Source of the DNA: Panicum virgatum
Taxonomy: Eukaryota; Streptophyta; Magnoliopsida; Poales; Poaceae
Reading direction: 5' to 3'
Length of the DNA: 64,000 nt
Assembly: GCF_016808335.1 (NCBI RefSeq)
Contig: NC_053137.1
Location: 8,482,506 to 8,546,505 of the forward strand
Positions 10,916 through 25,633 of this stretch are shown here, in pieces. The position numbers and the translations under genes were made by a program. The notes under the pieces are model-generated. The model had not been told where the DNA came from and made no database searches. It saw only the letters and a program-made list of their open reading frames with translations. Every line of letters starts with the position of its first letter. The stretch's first letter is position 1.

Positions 10916-11299
10916 GTCGGTTGACATGTGGGAGCCGTGGGCAGGAGCTTTTCCAAAAAGCTACGATCATTCAACCAAATGACTTTCAGCCTTTTTTCAT
11001 CTCATATTTCACAGCCCACAGCAGATTTTTTCCCACAATCACGGACCAACCAAACACATCTGTAATTGAGATAGAGACCAGGGATGCCCGTGCTATAATT
11101 AGGTAATTTAGGTTTACTCGGAGTCCAAACATAAAACTCTGTTTGCTTTTATAAAATCTCAAATCTTCGGGTATTAATTTACATAAAAACTCTAAATGGC
11201 TTCAACTAAATTCTCGCGGATCTACCTGAACTTTGCACTGCAACAAAAACGATAAAATCCATCCCCGGAAAATCGCCCCAGCCTTTCCCCAAGCCCCCC
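10916..11299. other. Spacer and putative promoter of the ubiquitin-like locus
   Basis: Between the LINE poly(A) and the ubiquitin-like 5' UTR no coding region is visible. TTTTATAAAATC near 11150 on the plus strand could be a TATA box for the downstream gene. This is inference from position only. Confidence 0.35.
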
Positions 11300-12873
11300 C
11301 TGCCTTTTGAGTCCACAGTCCACACGCGACGACGGCGGCTAGGGTTTTGGCGCCGCCGAGCTTGGAAGTTGGAACCACCACTCGCCTGCCCTACGGCTGC
11401 TTTCGATTTGCTTCGGCGCCGAATCCCGCCGCTTCTCTCCATCCGAATCCGATTCAGCTTGTTCCGCACCGGCTATCACCAAGGAAGCCGCGGGCTCGTC
11501 TCCATTACCGCCGGCAAAGGTACCTCATCCAAATCCCCCTCTGCGTTCTCGCACTCAGTGTGGCTGATGAGGTGATCATACTCATACTGTTCGTCGTCCT
11601 ATGATTTGGATCAGATTTGTCCAGCATGAGCATGTCGTCTTTTTTTCCCCAACTTGTATTGTGGCTAGGGATGCCACTCACTGGGTCGACCCCAATCATA
11701 TCTAGAGAACTAATCCAGATTTCATAACAGCAGAGGAATTGAATGAAAATTAGCTATGTATAGCAGAAACCCAGAACTACTTACTTGCATCCCTAGCTGT
11801 GATAGTTATATATGTGCACGGTGGAGTTGATCTGCACTTCTTCCTGTGTTTTACTGTACATACCCAGTGGCATAGGTCAGTTAACATGAACAAGATTTTG
11901 CCTTGAACCATTTAAATGAAGATGTTGGCATGCACAAATTTCGCTTTGAATGGTTGAATGTTAACATGAACTGTAAAATATTAGCTGGCTGAATGAGTAC
12001 AACTTTGCACATTGTAAAGGTAGAGAATCCTCTAAAGAAATAAGAAGCTAATTTATTTTTTTTGTCACCGAAACTGAATTCTGATGTCTAATCACATGAA
12101 TCTTACAATAGCTGGATTAATAACTTGATGACCTCAAGATCTTGATTTCGTTGTTTCACCTGGAGACTCTTTTGTTACTCATAAATTGCATGGTTTCAGA
12201 CAATCATGGTGACTAAATAGACATATTTGAGGTGGCTTTACATGTTTAAGTTTAAATTGCGCGTATCGTCTACCTAGATATTTGGGGGTGATTGTTTGCC
12301 TGTTCCATCCACTTATTATGAGTTAACAATACGTATGTGTGTTTGCTTGGTTGGCATGTTGGATTGTTGAAGTTTCCTTTTCTTCTAAACAGCTACTGCT
12401 GTCTTGATCACACTTGACTTTCTAGGGGGTTGAGGGCATACTCCCTTTTGCAGGATAGTACTCAGGGCATTCTCTTTTTTTATGAGTGCCAGTAGTGGTA
12501 CTGTACATAAAAAGATTCTTGTGATTCTCCAGGTAGTGCTTATATTGCTAATTGTTTTTTATAAGTTGCATTTATCTAGCATGGTGCTCGCTATTACAAT
12601 CTGTTCCTAAAATTATTGCTGTGATTTGGATGATAACTATACCTTTGGGCTTTAATTTTAACATATTTGTTGCTATGTTTAAAAAGGGCGGCCTGGTGCA
12701 AGTGGTAGTGCTCGCCGCCTGTGAACCGAGAGGTCACAGGTTCGAGCGGTGGCCTCTACACATTGCACGGTGTGTGGGAAAGACCTCCTGCTAATAACCT
12801 CCCCCAGACCCCGCACAGTGCAGGAGCCTACGGTACTGGGTACGTCCTTTTTTTTATTTGTTGCTATATTTAG
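11300..12873 (+). other. 5' UTR exon and long leader intron of the ubiquitin-like gene
   Basis: A GC-rich leader (about 11300-11518) ends GCAAAG and is followed by GTACC, a plausible donor at 11519. The next sequence is AT-rich and non-coding to TATTTAG at 12867-12873, immediately before the ATG. Plant polyubiquitin genes typically have one leader intron ending directly at the start codon, so the layout fits the family. The intron would be about 1.35 kb and contains a SINE at its 3' end. Confidence 0.55.
12682..12855 (+). mobile_element. tRNA-derived SINE with 17-bp target-site duplication
   Basis: The body has a Pol III box A-like TGGTGCAAGTGG and a box B-like AGGTTCGAGC about 45 bp apart, then a tRNA-unrelated region and a T-rich end. 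It is flanked by near-identical 17-bp direct repeats at 12665-12681 and 12856-12872 (16 of 17 match, beginning ATTTGTTGCTAT). The right copy ends one base before the gene's ATG-adjacent splice acceptor. Confidence 0.88.
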
Positions 12874-14353
12874 ATGCAGATCTTTGTGAAGACCCTCACT
12901 GGCAAAACCATCACCATCGAGGTGGAATCGTTTGATAGAATTGATTGCATCAAAGAAAAGGTTCAGGAAAGTGAGGGCATTCCCCCATACCAGCAGCGCC
13001 TTATCTTTGATGGCAAGCAGCTTGAGGATAAGCACCTTGTTTTACGTCTTGGTGGTAGTAACTGTTTCATTTGTGGTTACAAATACATTTATGTGAATAT
13101 GCTTGCTGGCAATGGCATCACCCTTGATGTGGAGCCATCAGACTTGATCGACAACGTCAGGGAAAAAATTCGTGGCTACCAAAGGCTCGTCTTTGCTGGG
13201 AAGCATCTTGAGGATGGACGGACTCTTGCAGACTACAAAATCCAGAATGAGAGCACCCTGGACCTTGGGCTGTGTTTGGTTAAAATCGATGGAATTACTG
13301 TAGCACATTTGACCACTAATTTAGAGTAGTAAACGAAGTCTAATTACAAAACCACCTCCACAACCCTCTGTGTAAATCGCGAGACGAATCTAATGAGGTC
13401 TTTGACCGCGTGATTAGAGTATAGTTACTGTAGCATCACTGTAGCAAATCATCGATTAATTACCGTCATTAGATTCGTCTCGAAAAATTACACTCATTCT
13501 TGAAAAGGTTTTGCAAATAGACTTCATTTAGCACTCCATGCATGCGACATTCTCTTCTCGGGAAACATGCCGGTAAAAAACCAAACACGGCCTTGATTTT
13601 GGCATGCAGGTTTTGGTGAAGACCAGCACTGGTAAGGCCATCGCTATGCAGGTGGAGCCCTCTGACACGATTGTCAGTATCAAGGCCAAGATACAGGACC
13701 AGCAGAGGATCATCTTAGGCGGCAAGCAGCTAAACAGTGGGAGCAAACTTGCTGATTACAACATTCACAAGGACTCCACCCTGCACCTTGACCTCTGCCC
13801 ACCGGATGGCATGCAGGTTTTCGTGAAGGCGCTCTCCCCAGTAAGACCATGAGGCTCAAGTTATGGCCAGCTGACACGATCGGCCATGTGAAGGCAATGA
13901 TTCGGGACCAGCAGAGGCTCTTCTTCGATGGCAAGCAGCTTGAGGATGGGCGGACACTTGCTGGTTACCGTGTCCGGAAAGAGTCCACCCTGCACCTTGA
14001 CTTTGGCATGTGGATTTGTGTGAAGACATTCGCTGGCCAGACCACCAAACTCGAGGTGGAGCCATCTGACACGATCCAATATGTTCAGGAGAGGATTCAG
14101 GGCCAGCCAATTCTTGTCTTTGATGGCAAAGAGCTTCAGGATGACCAGACACTTGCTGATTATGATATCCAGAAAGGCTCCACACTGGACCTTTTTCTCT
14201 GCCTGCCCGATGGCAGTGCAAATCTTTAAGAAGCTGCTGGCATGTAGGACTAGGATCCTTTGTCATACAAAGGGCAGCATGAAGGCCAAGATCCTGGACA
14301 ATGTGCTCATTCTCCAGCAATCGGTGCCGCATATTTGGCTGGAAGCAGTTTGA
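12874..14353 (+). pseudogene. Polyubiquitin-like gene of about six degenerate repeats
   Basis: Repeat 1 (ATG at 12874) begins with canonical [18 protein letters not shown] and [17 protein letters not shown], but lacks about 14 residues before a shortened LRLGG end. Repeat 2 (from about 13099) has [18 protein letters not shown] and [22 protein letters not shown] (13268-13592) interrupts its end. Repeat 3 starts at 13604 ([13 protein letters not shown]). Repeat 4 starts at 13810 and has a frameshift near 13840. Repeat 5 (14008-14211) has [14 protein letters not shown] sixth, badly decayed unit runs to 14353. Later repeats lack the RLRGG tail needed for release of mature ubiquitin and end in DFG or PDG-like tails. 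Free ubiquitin would not be made. A transcribed ubiquitin-related relic remains possible. Confidence 0.82.
13268..13592. mobile_element. Tourist/Harbinger-like MITE inside the ubiquitin-like coding exon
   Basis: The 325-bp element has terminal inverted repeats of the GGCYGTGTTTGGTT type and is flanked by TTG at 13265-13267 and 13593-13595. Subterminal CGCGAGACGAATCTAATGA and ATTAGATTCGTCTCG segments match the MITE at 43655-43989, so both are one family. If the element and one TTG are ignored the ubiquitin reading frame is continuous. Confidence 0.88.
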
Positions 14354-15443
14354 GGGCTCATGTTCCCTATTCAGTTACAATATCTATATCCAATCTACCT
14401 CGAACCTTCAGTTGCACCTCTTTTGAGCTTAAGCTGCTGTGTTGGATTCTAGGTTCAGGTAACAATAGTTGTTGCCGATGTCTAGTCGTGTGCTGGCTCT
14501 GCAGTATGGATGATCTGTGAGCATGTGTGACTTTCAAGTCGACTTATCTGGTGTCTATTTTGGCAATAGTATCAAGAGTATGCAGTTGGGATCGCTGTAT
14601 CTGAGAACAGCGCACCCCTGAAGCTTAAAGTTTGCTGTCGAACTGCTCCATTCCGCTAATGATGTTTCCCATCCGAGAACAGTGCATGCCATTGTTTTAT
14701 AACGATGTCTCTCGAATGTTGGATCTGCATCATTCGATGATCGATACAGATGCTAATATGTGTGATGTTTCAAGCTCATCATTGGATGCAACGCTGCATT
14801 TCTTGCCCCGTTACACTCTGCCCCAAGCCTCCAATAATGCAGTTAGACATGGGGTCATGGTGTCACTGTCAGTGTCATTCAGTTTTGGCTGTGTCCAGCC
14901 ATTCGGAGGATGTTCCACAGCTGTTGGATCATACACTTCCACCCGAGGCAATTGCCATTGTTTTTTCCTGTTTTTACATTAAATTCTGCCTAGAGTCCAA
15001 ATTTCACCCTAACATGCGTAAAGAATTCGTACTTGAATTTGCGAAACTAACCATAGAGTTCCGCGGCCTGGCCCGAAAAAACTGAAAAGACAGCCCAATT
15101 GGATCCTCGCAAAAAAAAAGATTAAGCTATTGAATGGGCTTGGGCAAGAGAATTAGGCCTGAAATAAGTCGGGCCTAGTCTGGCCAGAAATGTATGTATT
15201 TTTTTTTTTTTTGCAGTGTAAACATAGTGGGCGGCCCAACATAGTCTGGGTCTAGCTTGAAATAGAAAAAGTAATCGTGCAGTGGGTGGGCCTGCGCAGA
15301 AAGCCTCTGACACATAAATTTAATCACGCTCAAAAAACATAAATTTAATCTGAAATTCAATACTCCACTTTATTCATTAACTAAAAAAGCATCAACTTAT
15401 TTAATTTATAAGTCCTTGCACAAGTTCGAAATGTTGGATTCCT
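14354..15443. other. No recognised gene between ubiquitin-like locus and SBT1
   Basis: The first part is probably the former 3' UTR of the ubiquitin-like locus. A T-run lies near 15200. No conserved protein, RNA or transposon end was recognised. Confidence 0.4.
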
Positions 15444-19023
<3,580 letters not shown>

Positions 19024-19128
19024 TGGATCGCACGTACGTGATGGAGGAAGAAGCTTCTGAGGCGTTCAGACTTCAGACTTCAGAGTGTGAACTCGAACGA
19101 TCTGATGATGCCTGAATCGACGGACACT

Positions 19129-19151
19129 CCATTGTATATATGTATATACTT
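19129..19151 (-). promoter_or_regulatory. Candidate TATA region of SBT1
   Basis: A TATATA-rich stretch (GTATATATGTATATAC at 19136-19151) lies about 110-125 bp upstream of the SBT1 start codon on the minus strand. Spacing is reasonable for a core promoter; no other support. Confidence 0.35.
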
Positions 19152-19399
19152 GCGCAGCCTGCAGAGCTGCGTTGCTTGCTCCGTATCTTTCTGTCTGTTC
19201 AGCAGTCTAGATCACGGCAGGAAACAAGGGAAACGACGTGAGCCGTGCGCGTACTTCGTGCCCTGTAGAATCCTATCTCAGATTCTGAGAACGCCTTTGG
19301 GATCTATGGGGTTAAAACTAGGATTTACTCGGAAGCTACTGTCATTTGGTTACTGTCGTGTCCTAGCAAATGCCGCTGCCATTGTTTGCTGCTAATTTT

Positions 19400-22300
19400 T
19401 TTAAATAAGGAAATTATCAGGTCTTCAACATTCACACACAAATATCTACCACCTTAAACAAACAAATCAAGCCACATAGACAGCACCTCAATATGAGGAA
19501 CAAAGAGAACAAGAAAGAAAGATATTAAGAAAAAAAGTAAAAAGACTAAACTTCAAACTTCTTCCATGCTATTGCTTCAATCTTGCCTCACGGGCCTTGT
19601 GCAGCAACTAGTCCCCCACATCTGCTATCTTCTCAAAAGCTTTAGATGTTAGGATCATCCTACTTGACGACCACCTACTTCCGAGTAATCTTTTGTCGCA
19701 CAAAGACTGCACTAAGTAAATCTCTATTACACACTCTAGCATAACTTGCGCACCGCCATCCTCCAAGCTAATCTAAGGACACCTAAGCGACACCCAAAGG
19801 GAAGAGCAACGTCAAGATACCACCACCGCCCGAACCAGTGAGTTGGTTCTTCGGTTTTCATCTGAAAATATCTCTAGAAGCCCAGTTCTCACGGCAACGC
19901 CTTCAAGAAGTAGAATGATACAATATGGTATCGTCGTCGCCGATGCTGGTGAAGATCGGGCATGGCTTTCGCCTGAGAACCTGGACTGCTTGACGAGCAC
20001 CAAACGCCGCTCCACTGGTGTTTTTTTCTAAATGGGCCATTAGTCCTTTTTTCTGTACTTGTGTCAGAAAATAGTTTCATTTTCAGGAGATTGGAACTCT
20101 GACGCTCCCGGCAAACCTTCGGGTTTGAGTAGACTCGGAAGTCTTGGCCTCTTGGTATCTACTCCACAAGGGAGATTGAGGCGATTAGAAGATATTAGGG
20201 GATTTTCAATTTTTGAGAATTTAATTTCTCCCAACTTCCCCTTCAATTCCGTTGGAAGCGAACAAGGTTTTATGGAAAGGTATCATGCCAGCCCAATGGA
20301 AGAAGCGGGTGCCGGCAAACAACGGAATTGAAGGGATGCCAGTCAACGAGGTGGTCATGTGGCGACCAAATGGAGATGGACTGTTTGGGTGGTTTGGTCC
20401 ACAAAATCGGGGGCGCTTTCGGATGGTGGTGATGAAGGACACGTGGTATCATTGCGAAGCTTGCGTAGAGAGGCAACAAAGTCTGAAGCGGCGTGTCCAT
20501 CCAGTACTCCGATAAGAAGTTGGACATTTTACCCATGAGGATTTTTGAGTTGTATGCTTCGTGTAAGGGTGTTTTGAATATTTTTCAGATGCCTCTATAT
20601 ATGGACGGACTGCTGGGCAGTGAACTCTTAGGTCGATGTCCTCTTGTTTTGTTTGTAAGAGAGATTTATTAGGATTTGAGAGAGCAAGAGAAAATTGACT
20701 CATTGTTTAAGTGTTAGCCATCCAAGTTTTGAGTGATGCTAGAAATGACTGGTAACCGGATCTTTTGAAGTGATCCAACAATCAGTCTCGTACGTATCTA
20801 TTCCATCTCTCCCGAGCATTTTTTTATATTATTAGGTGATTATCAGATGATTTTTTGTTCGTCGTATTTGGCTGCGATTTGAGTCAGATTTTTTAAATAT
20901 TTGTTACTAGAATTCTTACGAGCAGCTTTGGTTCAATCCCCCTTAAATCTTTAGCAAATCGGATTGAATTTTAAGTTACTCTCTGTTCTTGCGCTTGGCT
21001 CGGCTCAGGGGCGCTGCTGGGGGTCGCCCGTGTGACCCCCAACAGACCTATCACACAAAGGCTCTCACACCCCAGATTTTATGTTTTGGTCCTAAACTGG
21101 CCCAACAAACCGGCTCACATGTTTAATCCAGTCAAATTTGTTTCGGAACAAAAATAATTTGTTTTGGGACAATTTTTTAGTTGTTCCAGCAATACAAAAA
21201 ATTTATTCGGAAACAAAATAAAATTATTCTGGAACAAAAATATAGTATTCTGGCACAGCTCTTAATTTGGGTTGTGCAGGCGGTCGATAGGGCGCGCGGC
21301 CCGGCGCAGCAGCAAGAGCTCTGGGCCAGCAGGCGCGCCATCGCGCGGCCCATCGCGGGGGCACGGCAAAGCAGACAATCAGAGGCAGGCCACACAGCCC
21401 AAGCCAGCTGCAGGCCGGACGCACGTGGCCTGCTGCCCTCGGCAGCAAGCCAGGCTCTGCATTTTGTTACAGAGTATTTGTTTTTGCGGTTAAGGAAATT
21501 CCAATTCAATGCCATTCTTGTTTACTTAATCTCCGATCTCTATAGATCCATCAATTAATCCTCGTTTGTTAGCTTCCTTAACTAGTTTATTGGAGTTTGT
21601 TAATTAGTTATGGTGTTGCTTGGATAAACTTTGCTTCCGCTTGGTTTTGTGATATGCTTATTATTATTGAATCATCGCATGCTTGGTTAAGTACAAACTT
21701 TCTTGGTAGCTTTAGCTCGAGTTGTTTGCTTCTCGGTTGCTTCCGCTTTATGTTCGAGCTTTCAGCTGTTTGGTCAATCTTTGTTTCCGCTTTGCGTTGA
21801 GCATTTCTAAACCGTTCCTAGACTGAGCTTGTCACAGGTTGACTTGTCTCATCGAAACAGTGTGTTGTGGATTGGTGGTCGGGATATAGGCTTTGTTTTC
21901 GGATCGGAGAGAATTTTTAAAGGCTCTCATTCACTCCCCCTCTCTGGTCAACCATTCCGGTCCTTCATTTACCATGTCTCCTTGTTAGAAGCATGCTAAG
22001 AAAAAAGATAAATACTAGAAACATACACACGCACAAAAAACCATTCTTGTGCATCAGTGCATGGCATTCTTATATGGATGCATGTACAGTAGCATAAGCC
22101 TGACAAGACTTATTAGGAGTTTCGTAGTTCTTTTTCTATCTAGAAAATTTGATCCTTTTCTATCTAGAAAAATCAAATTTGACACAAGTACGGTTGCGCC
22201 TTCGGCAGAGTTACGGATTTTATTCATCATGACCATGACACAATCCATTTCTTCAAAACAAGGCTTTTTATATTTAAACCTTGTTTACAACTTACAAATA

Positions 22301-22524
22301 ATATTGGACTTGAAACAATGGCAAAGACATGGAGGACCGGCGGCGCCATGGGCCCCCTTATACTTGATGTACTCCGTACGTGTGTTCCTTAAGAAAAAAA
22401 TAAAATTTACCCTCCTAATTATTCATCTATTATTGTCTGGCCTCAGTTGCTGAATTTTTCAAAGTTCTCTCCTCGTTTGATTTTTTTAGAACCTCCTCGT
22501 TTGAAATTTCAGCCCCTTCACTGT
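19400..22524. other. Intergenic region, no gene recognised
   Basis: AT-rich DNA with some short GC-rich islands (20990-21060 and 21260-21440). Around 21130-21260 a motif like TTCxGGAACAAAA recurs several times, suggesting an old transposon fragment. Plus-strand and minus-strand open stretches here are short and resemble no known protein. Confidence 0.4.
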
Positions 22525-25109
22525 TTAAAATCCGAACTTGTGGGAGTCAGCTGTGTACACCACCACCGGGCTCCTCACCTGGTGCTCGTCGTTGTACCAC
22601 ACGACGGCCGCCGAGTGGACCCGGCCCTCCGCCGCTAGGCGCCACGCCGGACACCGTCACGGTGAACGAGGCCTTCTGGTTCTGCGTAGTGAACTCCAGC
22701 TTGCTCGGCGAGACATCGACGGCGAGGTCTTTGGCCGCCTCGGCAGACACAAGGACCTTCGCGTCGTACGCGGCGCTGGCTGCGGCTCCGACGTTGGTGA
22801 CAGTGCGCGGGAAGCGCACGGTGAAGTTCTTCCCCGGCTCAACGCGGGCCGCCATGGTCGGGTAGTTGAGGTCGCCGCCGGAGCTGCTGGCCGGCGACCT
22901 CGAGCCATCGGCGTCGCAGGCCGTGGCGTTGGAGCCGGTGACCAGCGCGAGCTGCGTGGCGTTGTACCCCTGCTCGCACAGCATGGCCACGTAGTCGCCC
23001 TCCGACGCGTCGTACACGAGGCCCGGGTCGCGCGCCTTCTCCGGGCTTAGCTGCCCGGCGCCGTACTTGAGCGCCGTCCAGCCGGAGTTGGCCGGCGTGT
23101 TCATCGGAGTGGCTGCGTCGCCATCAACACGTGGAAATTGAACCGAGCTGTCTGTCCGTGACACGGAAAGGGATCGGAATCAGCGATGCGTGTGGTCTCC
23201 GTACCGGTGGTGATGAGAGCCGACATGATCATCGCCGGCGACCAGCCGCGGTGGAACGACTTGACGTACGACACTGGCGACCACGCGGCTATGATGTCGA
23301 TCCCCGGCGCAGATAGATCAGGCTGCAAATTTCGTCACAGATTTCAACTCTGGCATTAGGAATTCCCGCTGGATCACTGATCCAAGAAGTGATTCCCTGG
23401 AGTCGATGAAGCACAAACACCTTCAGGATCCCGGGGGTGATGAGGTTTGGGCCTGGAGAAGAGAAGGATGCAGCTACCGGAGCTTGCGGATCCACCGTTG
23501 CCTCTGTGCTTTCTATGGTACCCACAGGATTGCTGCAGAGACAGACCAAGGATCATCAGACAATTGACCTGGATCGAGCACAAGTTCAGCTACTACAACA
23601 AGCTATGGCCAGTGGCCACTACGGTGTACTACATGTCACTGAGCTCACTGCTCACCTAGTGCTGTTGACATAGGCCATGATTTCGTCGAACTGGTCCCGA
23701 GTTACGGCGAGTCCGGGAAGAGGCATGGTGAAGTGGGCATCAGGCGCCTCTTCCAAGACGACGGCGCCCGCCGCACCGGCCGAGAGCGGTCCTGAGCCGT
23801 CGTTTGGATCGGTCTTGTTCTTGGGCAGGCGGCAGAGGAGTATCTTCCCTTCGTATGAGACTCCAGCCAAATCACCTGGATCACAGGACCTGCAGTGCCA
23901 ACATGAACGAACTCCTCGAAATCAGAATTGAAGGCAAGATCTTTTTCCCCTAAATTTTCAAGGAATAATCGAACTCCTCCAGATGTGCATTGAACATAGA
24001 ATTACCCGCCAGTTGGGAATACTAGTGGCGCATTCTTTAGCGTCGGGAAGGTGTAAATGTAGGTCCCCTGAGTGAAAAAAGAAGATTGGGTTAGCAGAAG
24101 TGCAGAACAGAAACCTTTCATAGTTTCATGTCAGATTGTCAGTAGCAGGAATGCAGGATTGGTTTCGGATCGGAGGTGACCACTATGGTGTCGCCGTTGC
24201 CGAGGACGATCCTGTCGACGAACCGGCGGTCCATGCTGCTCGCCGCGACGGAGAGCATCCACGGCGCGACGTTGGAGACGTGGAAGCCCCGCCGCAGGCC
24301 CGAGTTGCCGGGCGACGCGGAGGTGACCACGCCGCGGCGCATGGCGTGGAAGGAGCCGATGGCCGCCGCGTCCCTGAAGTAGCGCAGCGGGAACAAGGTC
24401 CCGACGGAGTAGGAGATGACGTCGACGCCGTCGGCGATGGCGTCGTCGAACGCCGCGAGCACGTCGGCGTCGGCGCAGTCGTCCTCCCAGCACACCTTGT
24501 AGACGGCGAGCCTGGCGCCCGGCACGGCGCTGCGCGCGGTGCCGGCGGCCAGGCCGCCGAAGCTGACGTCGCCGACCGCCCGGCCGGCCGCGGTGGACGC
24601 CGTGTGGCTGCCGTGCCCGTCCTCGTTGAGCGGGGACAGGCCGGTGCTGGATCCTTGATTGTAGGCGCGAGCACCGATGATCTTGCTGAAAAGTGAAGGT
24701 ATTCTTCATACTGAATCTGAGTTCGGTGTGTGTTACGACGTGTTGATGAAAGGAGGCCCCGGTTCATACTTGTTGCAGGTGAAGTTTTGGCAGACATCCT
24801 TCCACCTGCTCGGCAGTGGACCGAAGCCGTCGTCGGAGAAGGACGGCGAGTCGGGCCATATGCCGCCATCGAGCATGCCGATGATGACATCTCCTTCCAA
24901 GGGTAGCTCTTCCGGCGGGGTTTGAGGTAAGCCCAAGAAATCCCATGACCTTGTTGTCAGGAGCTTATGTGTCCTACTTGGGAAGACTGACACTATGCCA
25001 TCCATGCCTGAAGGTAAGGGCAACAAATAATGAAAAACATTGTTTTCCAAGAACTAAGAGTTCTGCCACGGTATTTTTATGGACAAAAGGAATCAGTCCA
25101 GGAAAACAA

Positions 25110-25265
25110 GGTCCCAAAACCGTACCACTAGGAGTAACACCAGCAGCTGCACAACTCACTCAGGCTTGCATCACTGGGCATATACAAATATAAAAGATAA
25201 ACCAGCAAAAAATATTCCTCAAAGCGACTTCAACAACTTGCTATATAAACACTCAAACAACTACC
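25110..25265. repeat. Left copy of a direct repeat within SBT2 intron 3
   Basis: A stretch starting CCCAAAACCGTACCACTAGG and ending near an ACACTCAAACAAC motif is clearly related to 34116-34275 in the same orientation, with scattered differences. The two copies bracket almost all the transposon mass in intron 3. Confidence 0.75.
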
Positions 25266-25274
25266 AAAAAATGG

Positions 25275-25628
25275 AGATTTCGTGAGAGCCGAAAACACTC
25301 ACGAAAATAGCCAAAACCGACACGAAAATGGTCCATGATGGCTAACTCTCACGAATGTCCCTTCACGAAAACAATATTTTCATGAGAGTCAACCATCATG
25401 ATCCATTTTCGTGGCGAGAATTCGTTGCGGTGACCTCCACGAAATATGTTGCGCCTCCAGGTCTCCATGATTATTATCGTGAGAGCCAGACATCATGAAA
25501 GTCCGCGACGAATATTTTTCCTGTAGGCCTATAACTACTCTCAAGAAAATGCATTTTCGTGTCGATGTAAGAACCTCCACTAAATACATGCAGGCCGCCA
25601 TGAAAATCTACCGGCCAATCAGACCAGT
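25275..25628. mobile_element. Degraded CACTA-like fragment
   Basis: Many short motifs of the form CACGAAAAT, TTTTCGTG and CGTGAGAGCC occur in both orientations, as in subterminal repeats of CACTA elements. ATTTTTCCTGTAG near 25520-25532 resembles the right terminus of a CACTA element with the last bases changed. No transposase is present. The related copy is at about 55468-55830. Confidence 0.45.
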
Positions 25629-25633
25629 ACACC

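Noticed and set aside
19563..20040. Possible old transposon fragment with mixed short frames
   Set aside because: It resembles dispersed repeat sequence in style, but no terminus, LTR or coding motif could be identified.
22538..23050. Long plus-strand open frames opposite the SBT exons (also 24136-24696, 37610-38296, 39506-40102, 59473-60069)
   Set aside because: They are GC-rich shadows of subtilase exons, low-complexity in composition, with no recognisable domain, while the minus frames match subtilases with good splice sites.
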